Shown here one piece after another: positions 44,353 to 56,832 of a stretch of DNA of 64,000 nt. The number at the start of each line of letters is the position of its first letter. Within the stretch, counting starts at the first letter, position 1. The notes beneath the pieces are model-generated. The model was given only the letters and a program-made list of their open reading frames with translations, did no database searches and was not told where the DNA came from. Source of the stretch: Chlorocebus sabaeus (lineage: Eukaryota > Chordata > Mammalia > Primates > Cercopithecidae); assembly GCF_047675955.1 (NCBI RefSeq), contig NC_132904.1:80667447-80731446 (forward strand), in the 5' to 3' direction. The position numbers and the translations under genes are program-made.

Positions 44353-45060
44353 AAAACAAGCCTACTGAGAATGTTTGTGCCCTAACGGGAAGACTCAAAA
44401 AGGACACAACAGAAATCTGCAATGTGTTAAGGAATATAATATGGAAGTAGAAGCCATTTGCTCTATGTCATCACAAAAATAAAAAAGCAGAAAGCTCAGG
44501 CATTCAAACTGTGGTACAGCTAAAGGCTGACTGATACAATAGAACTGTTCAGACTGGAGATGCACTACTCTGTAAGGGATAGAGAGTCCTTCACTCAAGA
44601 GGTATTTGGCTAGTCACTGGGCATGAGGGACCCAGGCATTTATTGAAAGGTTAAACTGTATGATTTTTAAAGAATTCTCTTGGGACTCTGGCTAGATATA
44701 GGAAATCTGCTTTTGCCAAAAGAGAAAAGGGGATGTTTTAGGGACATTTAGTGGGGGAAGTATATCACTGTCAAATTCTTGAAACTTTATGAATCAATAT
44801 ATCTTTGAAATAATAACTTTGGCAGCAACCTAGAAACATTTAACCACTGTTTTTCTGTTGAATTGACTACAATATGGAGAAAACTGTGGCTCTGGCTTTT
44901 TCTAATATACATTCCCCTGTCCCCAGACCCACTCTGAGGAAAATAATGAATATATTTAGGAAATTCACAATGGAAACTAGGTAGGTAGAGACGGAATGTA
45001 ACTTGCACTATGGTTCTCATCCCAAAGCATCCCTGAAAGCTTTTGTGTTTCAATTAAAAC
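44353..45060. other. Intronic sequence, nothing recognised
   Basis: No named repeat. Minus-strand frames of 67 and 88 codons lack coding signature. Confidence 0.4.
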
Positions 45061-45560
45061 TAGTCTATCGGCTGGGTCTGGCCAGTCATCATAGTTCTTT
45101 ACAAGAGATTCATCTTAATTCAGCTAAGGAAATGATTTAAAGAGCTTTCACCTCCCTTTATTGTTCTCTTCCAGCCTTCCCTTTTAAGTCTTTGCTACCA
45201 GCCAGCAGCATTTAGCAGAGAGAGGGACAGATGCAAAACTGTCAGTGAAATTGCGGCCTGCTGCTCTCTATGGCTGAATTACTTCAATCCCCTGACAATT
45301 GTCCCAGAGCCTGCCAGCTGCAGGGACAGATCTCAGCTCCTCTCTTCTCTGAGCAGCAATCTCTCCATGTGAACAGGCAGACCCCTGGTTGACACTCTTA
45401 GATGCTGAAAATTGTGACTAATTAACCGAGTGTTGATCTCTGATGCAGTCAATGGAAACTTCGAGATGCCATACTGGTAAGGGCAGACCCTGTAAAGGGT
45501 TCTGGGTAGGCTGCTGTGTCCTTGCAGTTGGGCAGATTCCATGACAGATGAATGTCACTG
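45061..45560. other. GC-richer unique block, possible non-coding element
   Basis: This 500-bp block is less AT-rich than its surroundings and holds no repeat I recognise. It contains GACAATTGTCCC (SOX-like palindrome) and GACTAATTAACC (homeodomain-type core). A minus-strand 69-codon frame (45542-45333) overlaps it. It could be a conserved regulatory element; the sequence alone does not prove it. Confidence 0.3.
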
Positions 45561-45899
45561 ACATGGACCATTCTTTCTTCTAATTTGCTGACTCTTCCTC
45601 ACGAGCACAAACCCATTTTCTAGCCAAATGACACTTCTTGTTTCATGTACTGCACACCGTCTCCTCTCAGAGAATCCACAAAATGGAAAGACATTTTACA
45701 AATATGATAAATACAATGTCTCTAGGAAAGTCCCACTTTTATTAAAAGTTTATTTCCCAAATGAAAATTACTCTCAAAATGGGGTTATATATAATAAAAA
45801 AGAGGAAAATAAGTAGTAATATTATAATCACATTCATTTATATATAATGTTTTACCGACAAGGAATTTTTTTGATTTTTAGAATTTTTCTACTTTAAAA

Positions 45900-46115
45900 T
45901 ACTGTTTGACCTGATCATTCGAATCTAGGATTTTATCTTAAAGAAATAATCAGAGAAACATGAAAAGATTTGTGTTCAAGGCTTGCTGCATTATTTTTCT
46001 AATGTTAAAAAAACACAACTGAAAACTGACTTCCATATAATGGAGAAATGGTTAAAATATTGTGGTACATTTATCTGAATGTGGGGATAGTTTGGAGTCA
46101 TTACAATTGTAGTGC
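45900..46115 (+). repeat. Old L1M 3' fragment
   Basis: TTTGACCTGATCATTCGAATCTAGGATTTTATCTTAAAGAAATAATCAG and AATGGAGAAATGGTTAAAATATTGTGGTACAT follow an L1M 3' stretch. Confidence 0.6.
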
Positions 46116-46117
46116 TT

Positions 46118-46553
46118 TTGAATAATAAAGACATGGAATTAGCCCAGGTGCCCATCAATGGTGGACTAAAAGAAAATGTGGTACATTTATACCATGGAAT
46201 ACTACACAGCCATAAAAAAGAATAAAATCATATCCTTTGCAGCAATATGGATGCAGCTGGAGGCCATTATCCTAAGTAATGCAGAAACAGAAAACCAAAC
46301 ACTGCATATTCTCACTTATAAATGGGAGCTAAACATCGGGTACACATGAACATAAAGATGGGGACAATAGATCCTGAGAAATACAAGAGGGAAAAAGGAG
46401 GGAAGGGGAAAAAGGTTAAAAAACTACCTATCTGGTACTATGCTCAGTTTTTAGGTGATAGGTTCAATTGTACTCCAAACCTCAGTACCATGCGATATAA
46501 CTTTTTAATAAACCCCCAGAATCTAAAAGTTAAAAAAATAAAATAAAATAAAT
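46118..46553 (+). mobile_element. Old L1 3' end (L1PB/L1MA type)
   Basis: AATTAGCCCAGGTGCCCATCAATGG, CCATGGAATACTACACAGCCATAAAAAAG, CTCACTTATAAATGGGAGCTAAAC and an A-rich tail. 5'-truncated and non-coding; inserted next to or in an older L1M piece. Confidence 0.9.
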
Positions 46554-47185
46554 TTCAAGGCTGTTAATAAAAATGGAAAATGTTGATTATATAAATGTGA
46601 GAAAAGAGTGACATTTTAACTACAGTATGATTGCCACCGAAGGCATTTAAAATGACTTAACTTTAACAAGAAAATTATTAACTTTAATTAATAATAGTAA
46701 AATTGCTTAAATAATTTAAACTACCTGAGAAGGGGATTTTAAAAAAATTATGAAGCCCCTAGTAAAATACTAAAAGTATTATTAAGGGAACTAACATTAT
46801 TGCATGTTTATTCTATGCTAAACACTAACCCATGCTTATAATTTCCTATGTGGTAGAGTAGATTGCATTATTCTCTTTTTATATATTAAACTGAAAAACA
46901 AACAACAAGCAAACAAACAAAGAAAAATACTGAGGCTGAGAGGAGTGAAGTAACTTATTTAAAGACTTAAAGCAAGTAAATAGTGAATTCAGATTTAAAA
47001 GCAGATTTGTCAGGCTTCAATTACTATTTGCTTTCCATTATATCACACTGTCTCTTCTGAGTTCAAAAACTAATTCAATGACAGGGAAGTAATATAAATT
47101 TTAGTTATAAGGAAACACTTCACTGGATTTTTGGAAAAGATTTAAACTTCTATCAGTATTGTGAAAATATTTCAAAACATTTCTA
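46554..47185. other. Intronic sequence, partial MIR
   Basis: 46795-47060 contains degenerate reversed MIR/L2-like blocks (GAAAAATACTGAGGCTGAGAGGAG, TATTTGCTTTCCATTATATCACACTGTC); the rest is unassigned. Confidence 0.4.
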
Positions 47186-47189
47186 AGAA

Positions 47190-47412
47190 AGTGGTATGGT
47201 TTAGTGGAAAAACATATATCTGGGTCGTTTTAACCTGGGTTTGGACACTGGCTCTGCCACTGATATCTTTGTGGCATTGGATAAATTTCAAAACTAGACT
47301 TTGAGTCTAGTTTTGTCATCTGTCAAATGGAGATAATGAGATGAATACAAATGACACAGGCACCAGTGGAGTGATGAGCACAGCACATGGGTGATGATCA
47401 AGCAATGTTAGT
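47190..47412 (+). repeat. MIR SINE with internal hairpin
   Basis: AACCTGGGTTTGGACACTGGCTCTGCCACTGATATC, TTGTCATCTGTCAAATGGAGATAATGAG and the GATGATCAAGCAATGTTAG end are MIR. CAAAACTAGACT (47289-47300) and AGTCTAGTTTTG (47304-47315) form a perfect hairpin with a 3-base loop in place of the usual CTCAGTTT core. Confidence 0.85.
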
Positions 47413-48778
47413 TCAATCACTTTGGTTTGATGCACAGCACTGTTTAAAGGGTCCTTACGAGTTTGAGGACAGTCAGGGAGAACAGATGTCAGACAATGTA
47501 TTCTTTAATTCATGCCTTACTTATTGACCCAACAAGTATGGATTAATGCATTTTAACCTACACTGATAATATATGTTACGTTTCTTCATTAAAACAAAAC
47601 TTAGCTAGAAATACTAAATTTAGGGGAAAGATTAGGTTATGGTATTGAAACCTTAGATAAAAAACAGCTAGATTAAAAAAAGACTCAAACAATGTTCTTT
47701 TAACATTTTAATACCCATGTTCTCTTTGATAATATTGAAATGGTATATTCCTCTCACCACCCGCAAGATTCCTGTATGCTTCCCTTAACCTAGGAACACC
47801 TATCTGTTCCTTTTGCTACCTGTCAACCATGATCAATATTCAAGTTTACCTTCACATACTTGCTCCAGCAAAGACACTTATTTTAATTTAATATAGTTTA
47901 TACTACAAAACAATATATGTTGTTTTCAAATATAGTGTACATCAGCCCCTAATCTGTAAATTTCTGATATGCACTCTGAAAATTACTAGTCTGCCACTTG
48001 AACATTGGCCAATTAAGATAATAGAATAGCGAATAATATAAGTAGGTAGAATAATGATATCAAAAAAGATTGAAACAGGTAATAAGAAGTTAAAATAAAG
48101 AACTATGTAGGCTACATGCCAGAAGGAAAAAATGTCACTTGATAGAAAGGTCTGTTGGTTGGCAAATAATCTTCCAAATTGTCCCAGAAGTCATTTTACT
48201 TTGAACAGTAAATCTGGAGTGGCACAGAGAATAAAAAGGTGTCTTTTTCATACACATTACTTGTTAAAATTATTTAAAGTCTTTTTCACATCCACTTTCT
48301 GTCTCATGTTACAATATCTAAAGATGAACAGCCCCAGGTCTATCACTAGGATGTAAAGTTGAGAAAACAATGCAGACATTTCTAACTACCATTGCTAAAT
48401 AGAGATTTTTTTTCCTCAAATTTTTTATTTAGTTTTTAAATGCTATCTAATAATGTATGTGTCCTGGAACAAAGTGCTTAGTCCAGGAATAAGAAAAGCC
48501 TTTTTCACAATTATACAATCTCCAGGAATTGTATTTAGGATGCCCCATAGTTTGTTCTATTAAATTGTATTTTTCTGGAAGCTGCTGGGTAGAAAAGCCA
48601 TCGGAAGAATGCTTCATTTGGGGATTGGTAAATGTTTACATAAAAATGCTTTAACAAGATGAGGGATGGTATAAAGGAAGCAGTTTAATAAATAGGCCAA
48701 GAGAGAATGCCAGATTACTGTAGACCAAAGAACTCCTGAGAAGCAAAGAAAAGTGAACACAGAGAAAGTACATTATTA

Positions 48779-48779
<1 letters not shown>
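47413..48779. other. Intronic sequence, nothing recognised
   Basis: About 1.35 kb AT-rich sequence without a named feature. Confidence 0.4.
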
Positions 48780-48780
<1 letters not shown>

Positions 48781-48837
<57 letters not shown>

Positions 48838-48870
48838 GAGAGAGAGAGAGGGAGGGAGAGAGATAGTGAG
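48781..48870. repeat. (TG)n(AG)n compound microsatellite
   Basis: About 16 TG units (48781-48813) switch into AG units (48814-48868) with two interruptions (ATGAG, GGAGGG). Confidence 0.97.
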
Positions 48871-49385
48871 TTTTAACCTTAGGGAAGATATATGGCAGTA
48901 TCAAAAGAGAAGGAAACAAAGCAGAGGAAAGATTTTGGAGGATGGCAGGAAGGGGACTCAAGCATGTCTTTACTCTAAAGGAAAGAAGTCCCTGGGAAAG
49001 GGAGATTGAAGGTACAGGAGAGAAGGGAGCACACAAAGAAACATAATCTTGAAGGAGGAGTGAGAATGGGGCCCAGAGTTCAGACTCTTTGAGTACTCCT
49101 GTAGGTACTACTTAATTGCATGTCATATAGCCACAAAATAAAATAGCATTGCATAAGTTTATTTGCTGACATGAAAAGATCTTTATAAAATAGTTGTAGA
49201 TAAAGTAGGAGACAATTAAGGATTTAAACTTTGACCTCACTTCACAATATTCATGAATTTAAAAAGTTTGGGAGTATGCTCATTAATTTATTAATAGTGG
49301 TTCTCACTGACTATCAGCATTGTAGATATTTTTCTCTTGTCACTTTAAGCAGCTCCATCTTTAATTTTTCCTTATAAATATATCT
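48871..49385. other. Intronic sequence, purine-rich
   Basis: The first 180 bp are purine-rich (GAAGG, AGGAAG). Nothing else recognised. Confidence 0.4.
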
Positions 49386-49405
49386 TGCAATGAGCGCATA
49401 TGCAC

Positions 49406-49436
49406 GTATACACACGCGCACACACACACACACATA
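49406..49436. repeat. (CA)n microsatellite
   Basis: ACACACGCGCACACACACACACAC, short and interrupted by CG. Confidence 0.9.
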
Positions 49437-49439
49437 TTA

Positions 49440-50325
49440 CACTTACACAACATGTGTAACATTAGAACAAATAAGTTCGCTTTTGACACAGCATAACTCA
49501 GCCATGGGTAGGGGGAGGAATACTTTACTCTCTGAGATAAGAATAACTGAGTTCCTACAGGTAAGTTATAGTATTATTTTAAGATGGAAGAAATTAGAGG
49601 TCATTTTAAGGTAGAGGAAAAGGAGGCTGAAGGAAGTCTTAACTGATTAGATGTCTTTACTCCTTATATTTAGAAGTCAGGACATCAGAGGGAAAGGTCT
49701 AGAATGAAGTTGAGAACTTAAGTAAAGCTGCAAGTGGTTGGAACTGCAGCTTTGAGGCAAGAGAGAGACACTTAGGGATCAGCTGGAGTCTGCTAAGCAG
49801 TACCATAGTGGGATGCCATCAGCGTGTTATGGGATTTTCTCCCACAGAGCTTAGTAATCTTGAACAGTGAAAGGGATGATTTAGTTGCTTTAGAGCTGAG
49901 GCTTGGGGAAAAAATATGGTTTACTTTGTAAGTGATGAGTAATATGTTAGAAAGGATAGGAAAATATGAGATGCAAGGAGGATACTCATTGACTGGAAGA
50001 ACAGAAGAGGGTGAAAAGATGGAGATACAATGGATAGCTTTATGGAGAGCAGGAGATGGAAGAGGGAGCAGCAGGCTGTGGCTATTGGCAGATTTCAGGG
50101 TTCAAGATTTTAGAGATAAAGCAGCACTCAGTGTTAGTCATATGAGTATAGTAAAGGTCAAGTTATAAGAGTGTACTGAAGTGATGATCAAGTCAGGGTA
50201 TTTTGTAGCTGACACTGAAGTTTCCCAGTAAGATAGCAGGAGATTTAAAAAACAAAAAGATAGTAAAGACAGAAAAAATGGCTAACATTTTTCAGTGAAA
50301 CTGAGGAAAGACCTAGGGTAGAAGG
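49440..50325. other. Intronic sequence, possibly decayed L2
   Basis: Purine-rich plus strand similar in character to the L2 that follows; I cannot align it convincingly. Confidence 0.35.
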
Positions 50326-50329
50326 AGAG

Positions 50330-51085
50330 AACAATGAGAAGAGGAGTATGATGTGAGGTAATGTGGCAGTTAAGTATTCTAGGTAGAGGAACAAGATGTG
50401 CTAAAGCCTAAGGAAAAGAGAGAGCTTGACTTGTTCAAGAAACTGAAATGGGACCAGAATAGCTGTGCAGTGGTAAGAAAAGGAAGGACAAGATGAGGTA
50501 AGAGAGGGTAGCAGGGGGTCATACACTTGGGACACAGTAGGTTTGGGGGTCATAAAAGGCTTAAAACAGGGGAATTACATTATCTGATCTAGTTTAAGAT
50601 TATACTTTTTATTGTGTACAAACTTATTGGAGAGTGCTGAAGGGGAGAACAGAGAGGCAACTTGCTATAGTCCAGGTCAGAAATTGATGGCATCTGAACT
50701 AGGCTGATAGCAATGGGGATGGCAATATTTGAGGCATGATGGGAAGGTAGAAATGACAGGACTTACTCATGGCTGGAACATGAAAGGGTGGAAAAGAGAA
50801 GAATCAAAGATGACGTGACGCATAGCTGGACAGGGATGATGTATATGAGATGAGAAGACTGTGGTGAGGATGGGGAAGCCAGTTTGGGAGATGTAAATCA
50901 AGACTTAGGCTTGGGTCTTTTTCAGTTTGAGAAATATGTTGGTGTTAATGGAGAGAATGAAAAAAATACTGACATCAACAGAAAAAAATAATAGGTAACA
51001 CTCATTTAGTGCTTTCTATACATCAGATACTGTGCTAGACTTTACAATTGCCTACTTAAGGAAGTCAAGATGCTGGTCAGAAAAT
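50330..51085 (-). repeat. L2 LINE, long reversed copy
   Basis: Reversed L2 order: GGAACAAGATGTGCTAAAGCC, CAGGGGAATTACATTATCTGATCTAGTTTAAG, TTGCTATAGTCCAGGTCAGAAATTGATGG, GATGTAAATCAAGACTTAGG. An L2/MIR-like TTTAGTGCTTTCTATACATCAGATACTGTGC follows at 51006-51040. Confidence 0.7.
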
Positions 51086-51724
51086 AGGGTGGGTTATTGC
51101 AGGAATATCAGGAAAAAGTTCTAAGAAAAGTTATCTACTTTGGTCCCCACAACTCTGTAAGGGTATATGAGAAAGTTTTCTGAGTGACAGACCTAGGATT
51201 ATGGGCTTTCCTGGAGAAACTAGGTTATCTGAGCAAGGAGCGATATGACAAATGTGATGCTTTACCATGATTAATTCAAGGGCATTGTGTGTTTAGAATG
51301 CTGAATTTAGAATAGGTTGAGTGGATTGAGTCAGAAAGCAAGGAGAGCAATATGGGATCAAATATAATATTTAAGCTGTGAATTCTTAAGATCTGATCTA
51401 AGATGTTGTCAATGATACTCCAACTACAAAATTTCTAAGTAACATCAGTCTTGTGTCCTGTAACACTATGTATCTGAAATGCCACTGGCAGCAAATATAT
51501 ACTTCTCATTAACTCTCAATGTAATTTCTTAATTTGTTGATCATTTTTCCAGTGTAAGCTGGTAATAATGGAGTGAGTCCCCTCTTTTGTAGTCCCATCA
51601 AATCTTCTACTTCTAATGACATCTCTGCTTGTGTTCTGGAAAGGATTAAGGCAGAGACATCTGTTTAGAGTGGTTTGTGTAGTTGAAAATAAGAAAGAAA
51701 CAAGAATGCTCATCAATTCTTATT
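51086..51724. other. Intronic sequence, nothing recognised
   Basis: No feature recognised. Confidence 0.4.
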
Positions 51725-51965
51725 ACCATAGCAAGAAATCTGATAGTCATCCTTGACTCCTGCCTCCCCATCGGCCCCTATATTTTATTAAAACTCAAAT
51801 CTTGTTGATTCTACCCCTGAAATACCCCTCAAATCCATCCATCTCCTCTTGACTTCTACCATCACTGTATAGTTTAGAATATCTTTAGTTCTCCTCATTG
51901 GTTTTCTGGCTTCCACACCTGACTCACTTCACTCCTTCCTTCACATGCTAGGATGTGCTCAAAAC
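51725..51965 (+). repeat. L2 LINE fragment
   Basis: TCCTTGACTCCTGCCTCCCCATC, CTCAAATCCATCCATCTCCTC and TTGGTTTTCTGGCTTCCAC are the L2 stretch upstream of its 3' end. Confidence 0.7.
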
Positions 51966-53140
51966 AACAAATCTCAAACTCTAACGCCTATGAAGGCAGA
52001 AAACACATATAGGAGGGTGAAGTAATCCCAGGAGAGGTAAAACAACAGAGCAAGAATGTGAGTAAGTGATAACTGATCTTCATGTTGGAAACAAAATAGA
52101 AGTGTGGGTTGAGAACATATCTCATCTATAGGGATAAGCTGCCATTCAGCTTTTATGGGTTACTGCCTCTCTGAAATGGGGTCCTCTTATTGGATGATTG
52201 TCTTACCCTCCGCACACCCCAGAGAAGCCGGGAATTAAATTTCCTTAAGTAAAATCTCAATTTTTAAATGTCAGAAAATTATTGAATATCAATAAATACA
52301 TATTAGGTTGTGGTAGTCCAAGTCCTCTGAGAAGCAGATGTCCAGACAGGATTAAATGTACAAATTTTATGAGGGGAAATGCTTGTGAGGGAAAATGGGG
52401 AACATCCAGAAAAGGTTAGAAGAGTCATTGATCACCATGCGAGTCCGATCCCAAAGAGGAGGAGAGAAAGAAGGAAGATAGGTTGGAAGTATCCTTCATT
52501 GTTTTTCTCTGAGTCCATCAGAGAAGCCCCTTTCCTCCCAGAAAAGGCCCCGCCTTAGCAGCCCTGCAGCACTAGGTCACTGGCTCAGAGGAGCCCTTGG
52601 GGCAAACTCAAGAATAGATTCAGATTTGAGAGCTTAGCAGCTGGGTTCCAGGTGAATTATGCTCCCTATACTTGGCAGTCTGTGAAGCACATCCTCATGA
52701 CTGCCCCATAGGCTAACATTGTGAAGAGAAAACACATCTGCAAGCCAGAGATACAGTCTGACCGTCATCATTTTGTAAACTGCTCACTATTCAGTGAACT
52801 AACTTGTACTTTCTTCTGTGTAGCTTTATATATCCCGTGGAACACATAAAGAAAAGTGCTCGACGCAGAGTAACTCCTCACTTTCCCCTTCATTTTCCTC
52901 CTCTATACAATTCTGTAACTGATTTACAACTCATTATTGCACACAGCACATTGTTTTGTACTTGTTTATATATTTATTTTTCCTATTCTCTTGTGGGAAT
53001 CAATGCAAAATATCAAAACCTAGTTATTCATTTACCATGCCAGAATTGCATAGCACCTGTATATGAACAGTGCTGAATAAATCCCTGTATAAACTGAATT
53101 CAACTGAACTATTTTCTATTCTGTAATTCTTATTTTCTTT
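51966..53140. other. Intronic sequence, possible LTR-like part
   Basis: 52310-52720 (GTCCTCTGAGAAGCAGATGTCC...AGGCTAACATTG) has the look of an old interspersed repeat, but I cannot name it. The remainder is unassigned. Confidence 0.3.
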
Positions 53141-53149
53141 GCTGTTGAA

Positions 53150-53425
53150 TTTCTATTCAAATATCAAACTCCACCTCAACTGCTATCTCTGATGTTTTTT
53201 CCAACTGCTTCAGGCAGATGTGATGACCCTTCCTTCCGGGCTTTCGTAAAACTTCATTCACAACGTGAGTGGACCACTATTCATGTTGTGTCTCTCTTTC
53301 TCTAGATCTTCAGCACCTGGAGGGCAGGGACCCCACTGTATTGCAATTGTATTTCTCTCTCTGAATCTAATGCCCATTGACAGCAAATGCTCAGTAAATA
53401 TTTGATGAGTTAAACTAAACTGAAG
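53150..53425 (+). repeat. L2 LINE 3' end
   Basis: TCTCTGATGTTTTTTCCAACTG, GCACCTGGAGGGCAGGGACC and TGACAGCAAATGCTCAGTAAATATTTGATGAGTT are L2 3' blocks. Confidence 0.8.
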
Positions 53426-53529
53426 AACAATCCAAAACATTTGTATGATTGAGCTAATAAGGAAGGGTCAGGTGAAGGGATTTACTTTAAGTTTTAACGT
53501 AGGAAGGCTAAACTTTGAATCACCTAATT

Positions 53530-53870
53530 AATTCTGCATTTGTTTCTTTGAGAATCTGCTATCTGTTCAACATTGTGACAAATTCTGCAAACCAAATAAA
53601 AGACGTACAGTTCTTGTTCTCGAGGAGCTTACAGTCTAGTTGGGGAGATGTGCCATATACATAGGAAATAGCACGAGTATGGCACAATATTTCACATTTC
53701 CCATTGACTCCTCTCTCCCTGGGTTCTCTCATCCATCATTTACCAAGTTTTATTGATTCTATCACTTGAGTAACTCTTGTTTTCATCCTTTTATTTCTAT
53801 TTCCACTGCCTCTATTTCCTCATTTTCTATTGACCAGGATATCACAAATTCCAAGCATCTGAGAATGACT
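53530..53870. repeat. Two head-to-head L2 pieces
   Basis: 53560-53650 (GTTCTTGTTCTCGAGGAGCTTACAGTCTAGTTGGGGAG) is reversed L2 3' end. 53700-53870 (GGGTTCTCTCATCCATCATTTACC...GTAACTCTTG) resembles plus-strand L2 upstream sequence. Confidence 0.55.
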
Positions 53871-53888
53871 TTTTTTTTTTAACCACTT

Positions 53889-54197
53889 GTTTTTTTGTTT
53901 TTTGTTTTTTTTCTTTTTGAGACGGAGTCTCGCTCTGTCGCCCAGGCTGAAGTGCAGTGGCTGGATCTCGGCTCACTGCAAGCTCCGCCTCCCGGGATCA
54001 CGCCATTCTCCTGCCTCAGTCTCCCGAGTAGCTGGGACTACAGGCACCTGCCACCACGCCCAGTTAATTTTTGTATTTTTAGTAGAGACGGGGTTTAGCC
54101 GTGTTTCCAGGATGGTCTCCATCTCTTGACCTCGTGATCCTTCCGCCTCGGCCTCCCAAAGTGCTGGGATTCCAGGCTTGAGCCACCGCGCCCGGCC
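53889..54197 (-). mobile_element. AluY-type element, minus strand
   Basis: Complete reversed Alu with intact CpG sites and Old World monkey AluY variants (GTGGCTGGATCTCGGCTC, CCAGGCTTGAGCCACC). A C run (54200-54219) directly follows its 5' end. Confidence 0.93.
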
Positions 54198-54199
54198 TT

Positions 54200-54650
54200 C
54201 CCCCCACCCCCCCCCCCCACTTTTATGACTACTACTTTTCATTCCAGAAGTATAATTTTCTCATTTTCTCTCAAATCAGTTTAGATGTTCCTGCTGTTTT
54301 TTTTCTATTCCAAATCTTTAAAAACTTATAAATGTTGAATAAAATAATATCTTTTTACTCTTTTATTTACTCTTTATTGAACCATGAGTTGTGTTTTTTT
54401 TTTTTTTTTTTTTTTTTTTGGTGGTGTGCACTTATTATTTCTTCTAGTATTTCCTGGCAACACTGTAGGTTCTCATTTGCTACAGCCATAAATTTGTATT
54501 CCTTTAAAATAACTTCCCTTTAAAACGGTTACATGTGATAAACCAACTGTACCTCTGACTTAACAAGCCTTTAAAACTTACCCTTTCCTTTACCAACCTT
54601 GACTAGGCAAGAGGGATGGAAATGGACACTTGCTGTCATCTGTTAGGTGC
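54200..54650. other. Intronic sequence with C run and T run
   Basis: CCCCCCACCCCCCCCCCC at 54200-54219 and about 28 T at 54392-54419. No element is attached to the T run. Confidence 0.6.
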
Positions 54651-54654
54651 TACT

Positions 54655-54835
54655 CCCTTGGAATGGATAAAGAAAACAAGCTCTGTAATCATTTCTGCTG
54701 TGTTCAGATTCTAGCTTTACTATTTCTTGGCTTGTGACCCTGAACAATTCTCTTAAGTTTTGTGAACTATAGCTTCTTCACCAGAACAAAAGGAATAATA
54801 ATACCTTTTGGATTGATTATAAACTAGCAGCACTG
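54655..54835 (+). repeat. MIR SINE
   Basis: AACAAGCTCTGTAATCATTTCTGCTGTGTTCAGATTCTAGC, CTTGTGACCCTGAACAATTCTC and TTCACCAGAACAAAAGGAATAATAATACC follow MIR order. Confidence 0.75.
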
Positions 54836-56530
54836 AAAGTATCTTCAAGATCAAACAATAATAATATGTTATTTGTCTTTTTCACTGTGTTCACCTGTGT
54901 GCTGATGGTAAAAAAGCAATGGCAGATAAAACTGTTGGTGCCTTAGTACAAATCTACGTAGTGGTGCTGAAGTATGCTAGTAAGCATAGAGTTCTTCACT
55001 CCTATATACTCAAACAAAAAATTAATTTTACTTAAGAATATCTTTGACGAGGCATTAAAAATTATTAATTTTCTTAAATATTGACCTTTGAGTCCATAAC
55101 TTTATAATATTCTATGTGATGCAGTGAGATGTATACATAAAACACTTCAGTTGTATATTGCACGTGGTTTTCTACAGGAAAATAAAAATACTGTGCAATT
55201 ATTTCAGTTGCAAGCTAAACTAACCACATATTTACTGAACATCAGTTTTACTTAAAAGAATGACTGATATACAAACTGGTTATTCAGTTATGGGTATTTC
55301 ACAAAACATTCCTGAAAACTAATAAAGTGAGATTGTTGTTTTAAGGAAAATAATTGCCAATATTTGTGGTCAATAGCAAAATTCGAATTTTCAAACAAAC
55401 ATTAGAATTTGGAAACTTTGTATTCACCACCAATGAGCTGACAAACTTTCTGACTTAAACATTTTTTTCTGATAGGATGGGTGATAATATTGACAAATAC
55501 AATTTTTTGATATTATATAGTGAAGTGTGTCAACATTTGGAGAATCTGCACAGCTTGGTGAATCAATAAATCAATAATTTTCAATTAACCAATACATATT
55601 ATACAAATACATGAGTAAAAGGTTCATTTAAAGTGCAAGATAGATGAATGAATTTTAATGTCATGGTTAAAAAAAAGTTCAATGATACAGTTTCAGATTC
55701 CACATAGAAGCTAAAGAACTACCATTTATCAAGTTTTAATATGGTATCAAAGAATATCCACAGTTATCTGCAAAGGCTATGAAAACATTCTGTTTTTCTC
55801 CATTCACAGAAGAGTGAAAAAAATGGCCTATAAAGAGATGAGAATCCAGCTATATTAAATTAAGCCAGACATTAAAAAGATGTGGAAAATGTAAAACAAT
55901 GCCCTTCTACTTACTACTCTTTTTGGCTTTAAAAAATAAAACTAGTTTTAACTTTTTAAAGTCACATTAATATTTAATGGGTTTATTATTATTGATAAAT
56001 AATTACATTTAAAAATTTTCAGTTTTAATTTCTAATATGGCAAATATTGTAGACAGAATACACATAAACTGTAGGAACTCTTCATGAATTTTAAGTGTTA
56101 AAAGGATTCTGAGACCAAAATGTTTAAGAACTGTTTTTGTAAATATTTTATTACATAATTCTGATAAAACATTTAACTTGATACACTGGAAGGGCTCAGT
56201 AAATGTTAGTAAGCTTATTTACACCAAGGGCTCTACATAGTATTAGCCAGTATTAAAATTTCTTGAAATCACCCTTCACTATGATCCATTTTTCTTAATT
56301 TGAAAGTGAATTCAAGGAGCTGAGGCAGCAGAGTGCTTGAGGAGGGGAGAATGGAGGTGGATCTATCATAGTTGAATGCTTATAAATTAATAATACTATT
56401 CACCACCTCAGAACATGCTATAAGGAACCAACTCCTAAAGAGAAAAGATTTTTCAATATGATATGTTTTTCTGCAGCTGCATGGATATTTTAAAAGCATG
56501 AACCCAGGTCTCTTACTCCTTCATGCCTAG
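54836..56530. other. Intronic sequence, nothing recognised
   Basis: About 1.7 kb of AT-rich sequence with no named repeat, exon or RNA. Confidence 0.4.
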
Positions 56531-56532
56531 TA

Positions 56533-56832
56533 TGACTTCACATTCTTTTTATTTATTTATTTATTTGAGACAGGCTGGAGTGCAGTGGCACGATCTCTGC
56601 TAACTACAACTTCTTTCATGTCAGCTTCCCAAGTAGATGGGAGTATAGGCACATACCACCAAGCCTGGCTAATTATTTTTTTCCATTTTTTTATTTTTTG
56701 TAGAGACAGGGTTTTGCTATGTTGCCCAGCCTAATCTCAAACTCCTGAGCTCAAGCCATTAGGCCACCTCAACTTCCCAAAATACTGGAATTACAGGAGT
56801 GAGCCACCTCACCTGGGCTGACTTCACATTCT
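56533..56832 (-). mobile_element. AluJ-type element with target-site duplication
   Basis: Reversed old Alu (about 56547-56818) with a (TTTA)n tail, missing the GTCTTGCTCTGTTGCC part of the left monomer. TGACTTCACATTCT at 56533-56546 recurs at 56819-56832. Confidence 0.93.

Noticed and set aside
45333..45542. Minus-strand 69-codon frame as an unannotated DLG2 exon
   Set aside because: No match to known DLG2 isoform sequence that I recognise, and I could not find a convincing acceptor-donor pair around it.
48781..48870. CRISPR-like or satellite array
   Set aside because: It is a dinucleotide microsatellite with no spacers; CRISPR arrays are not expected in a primate genome.
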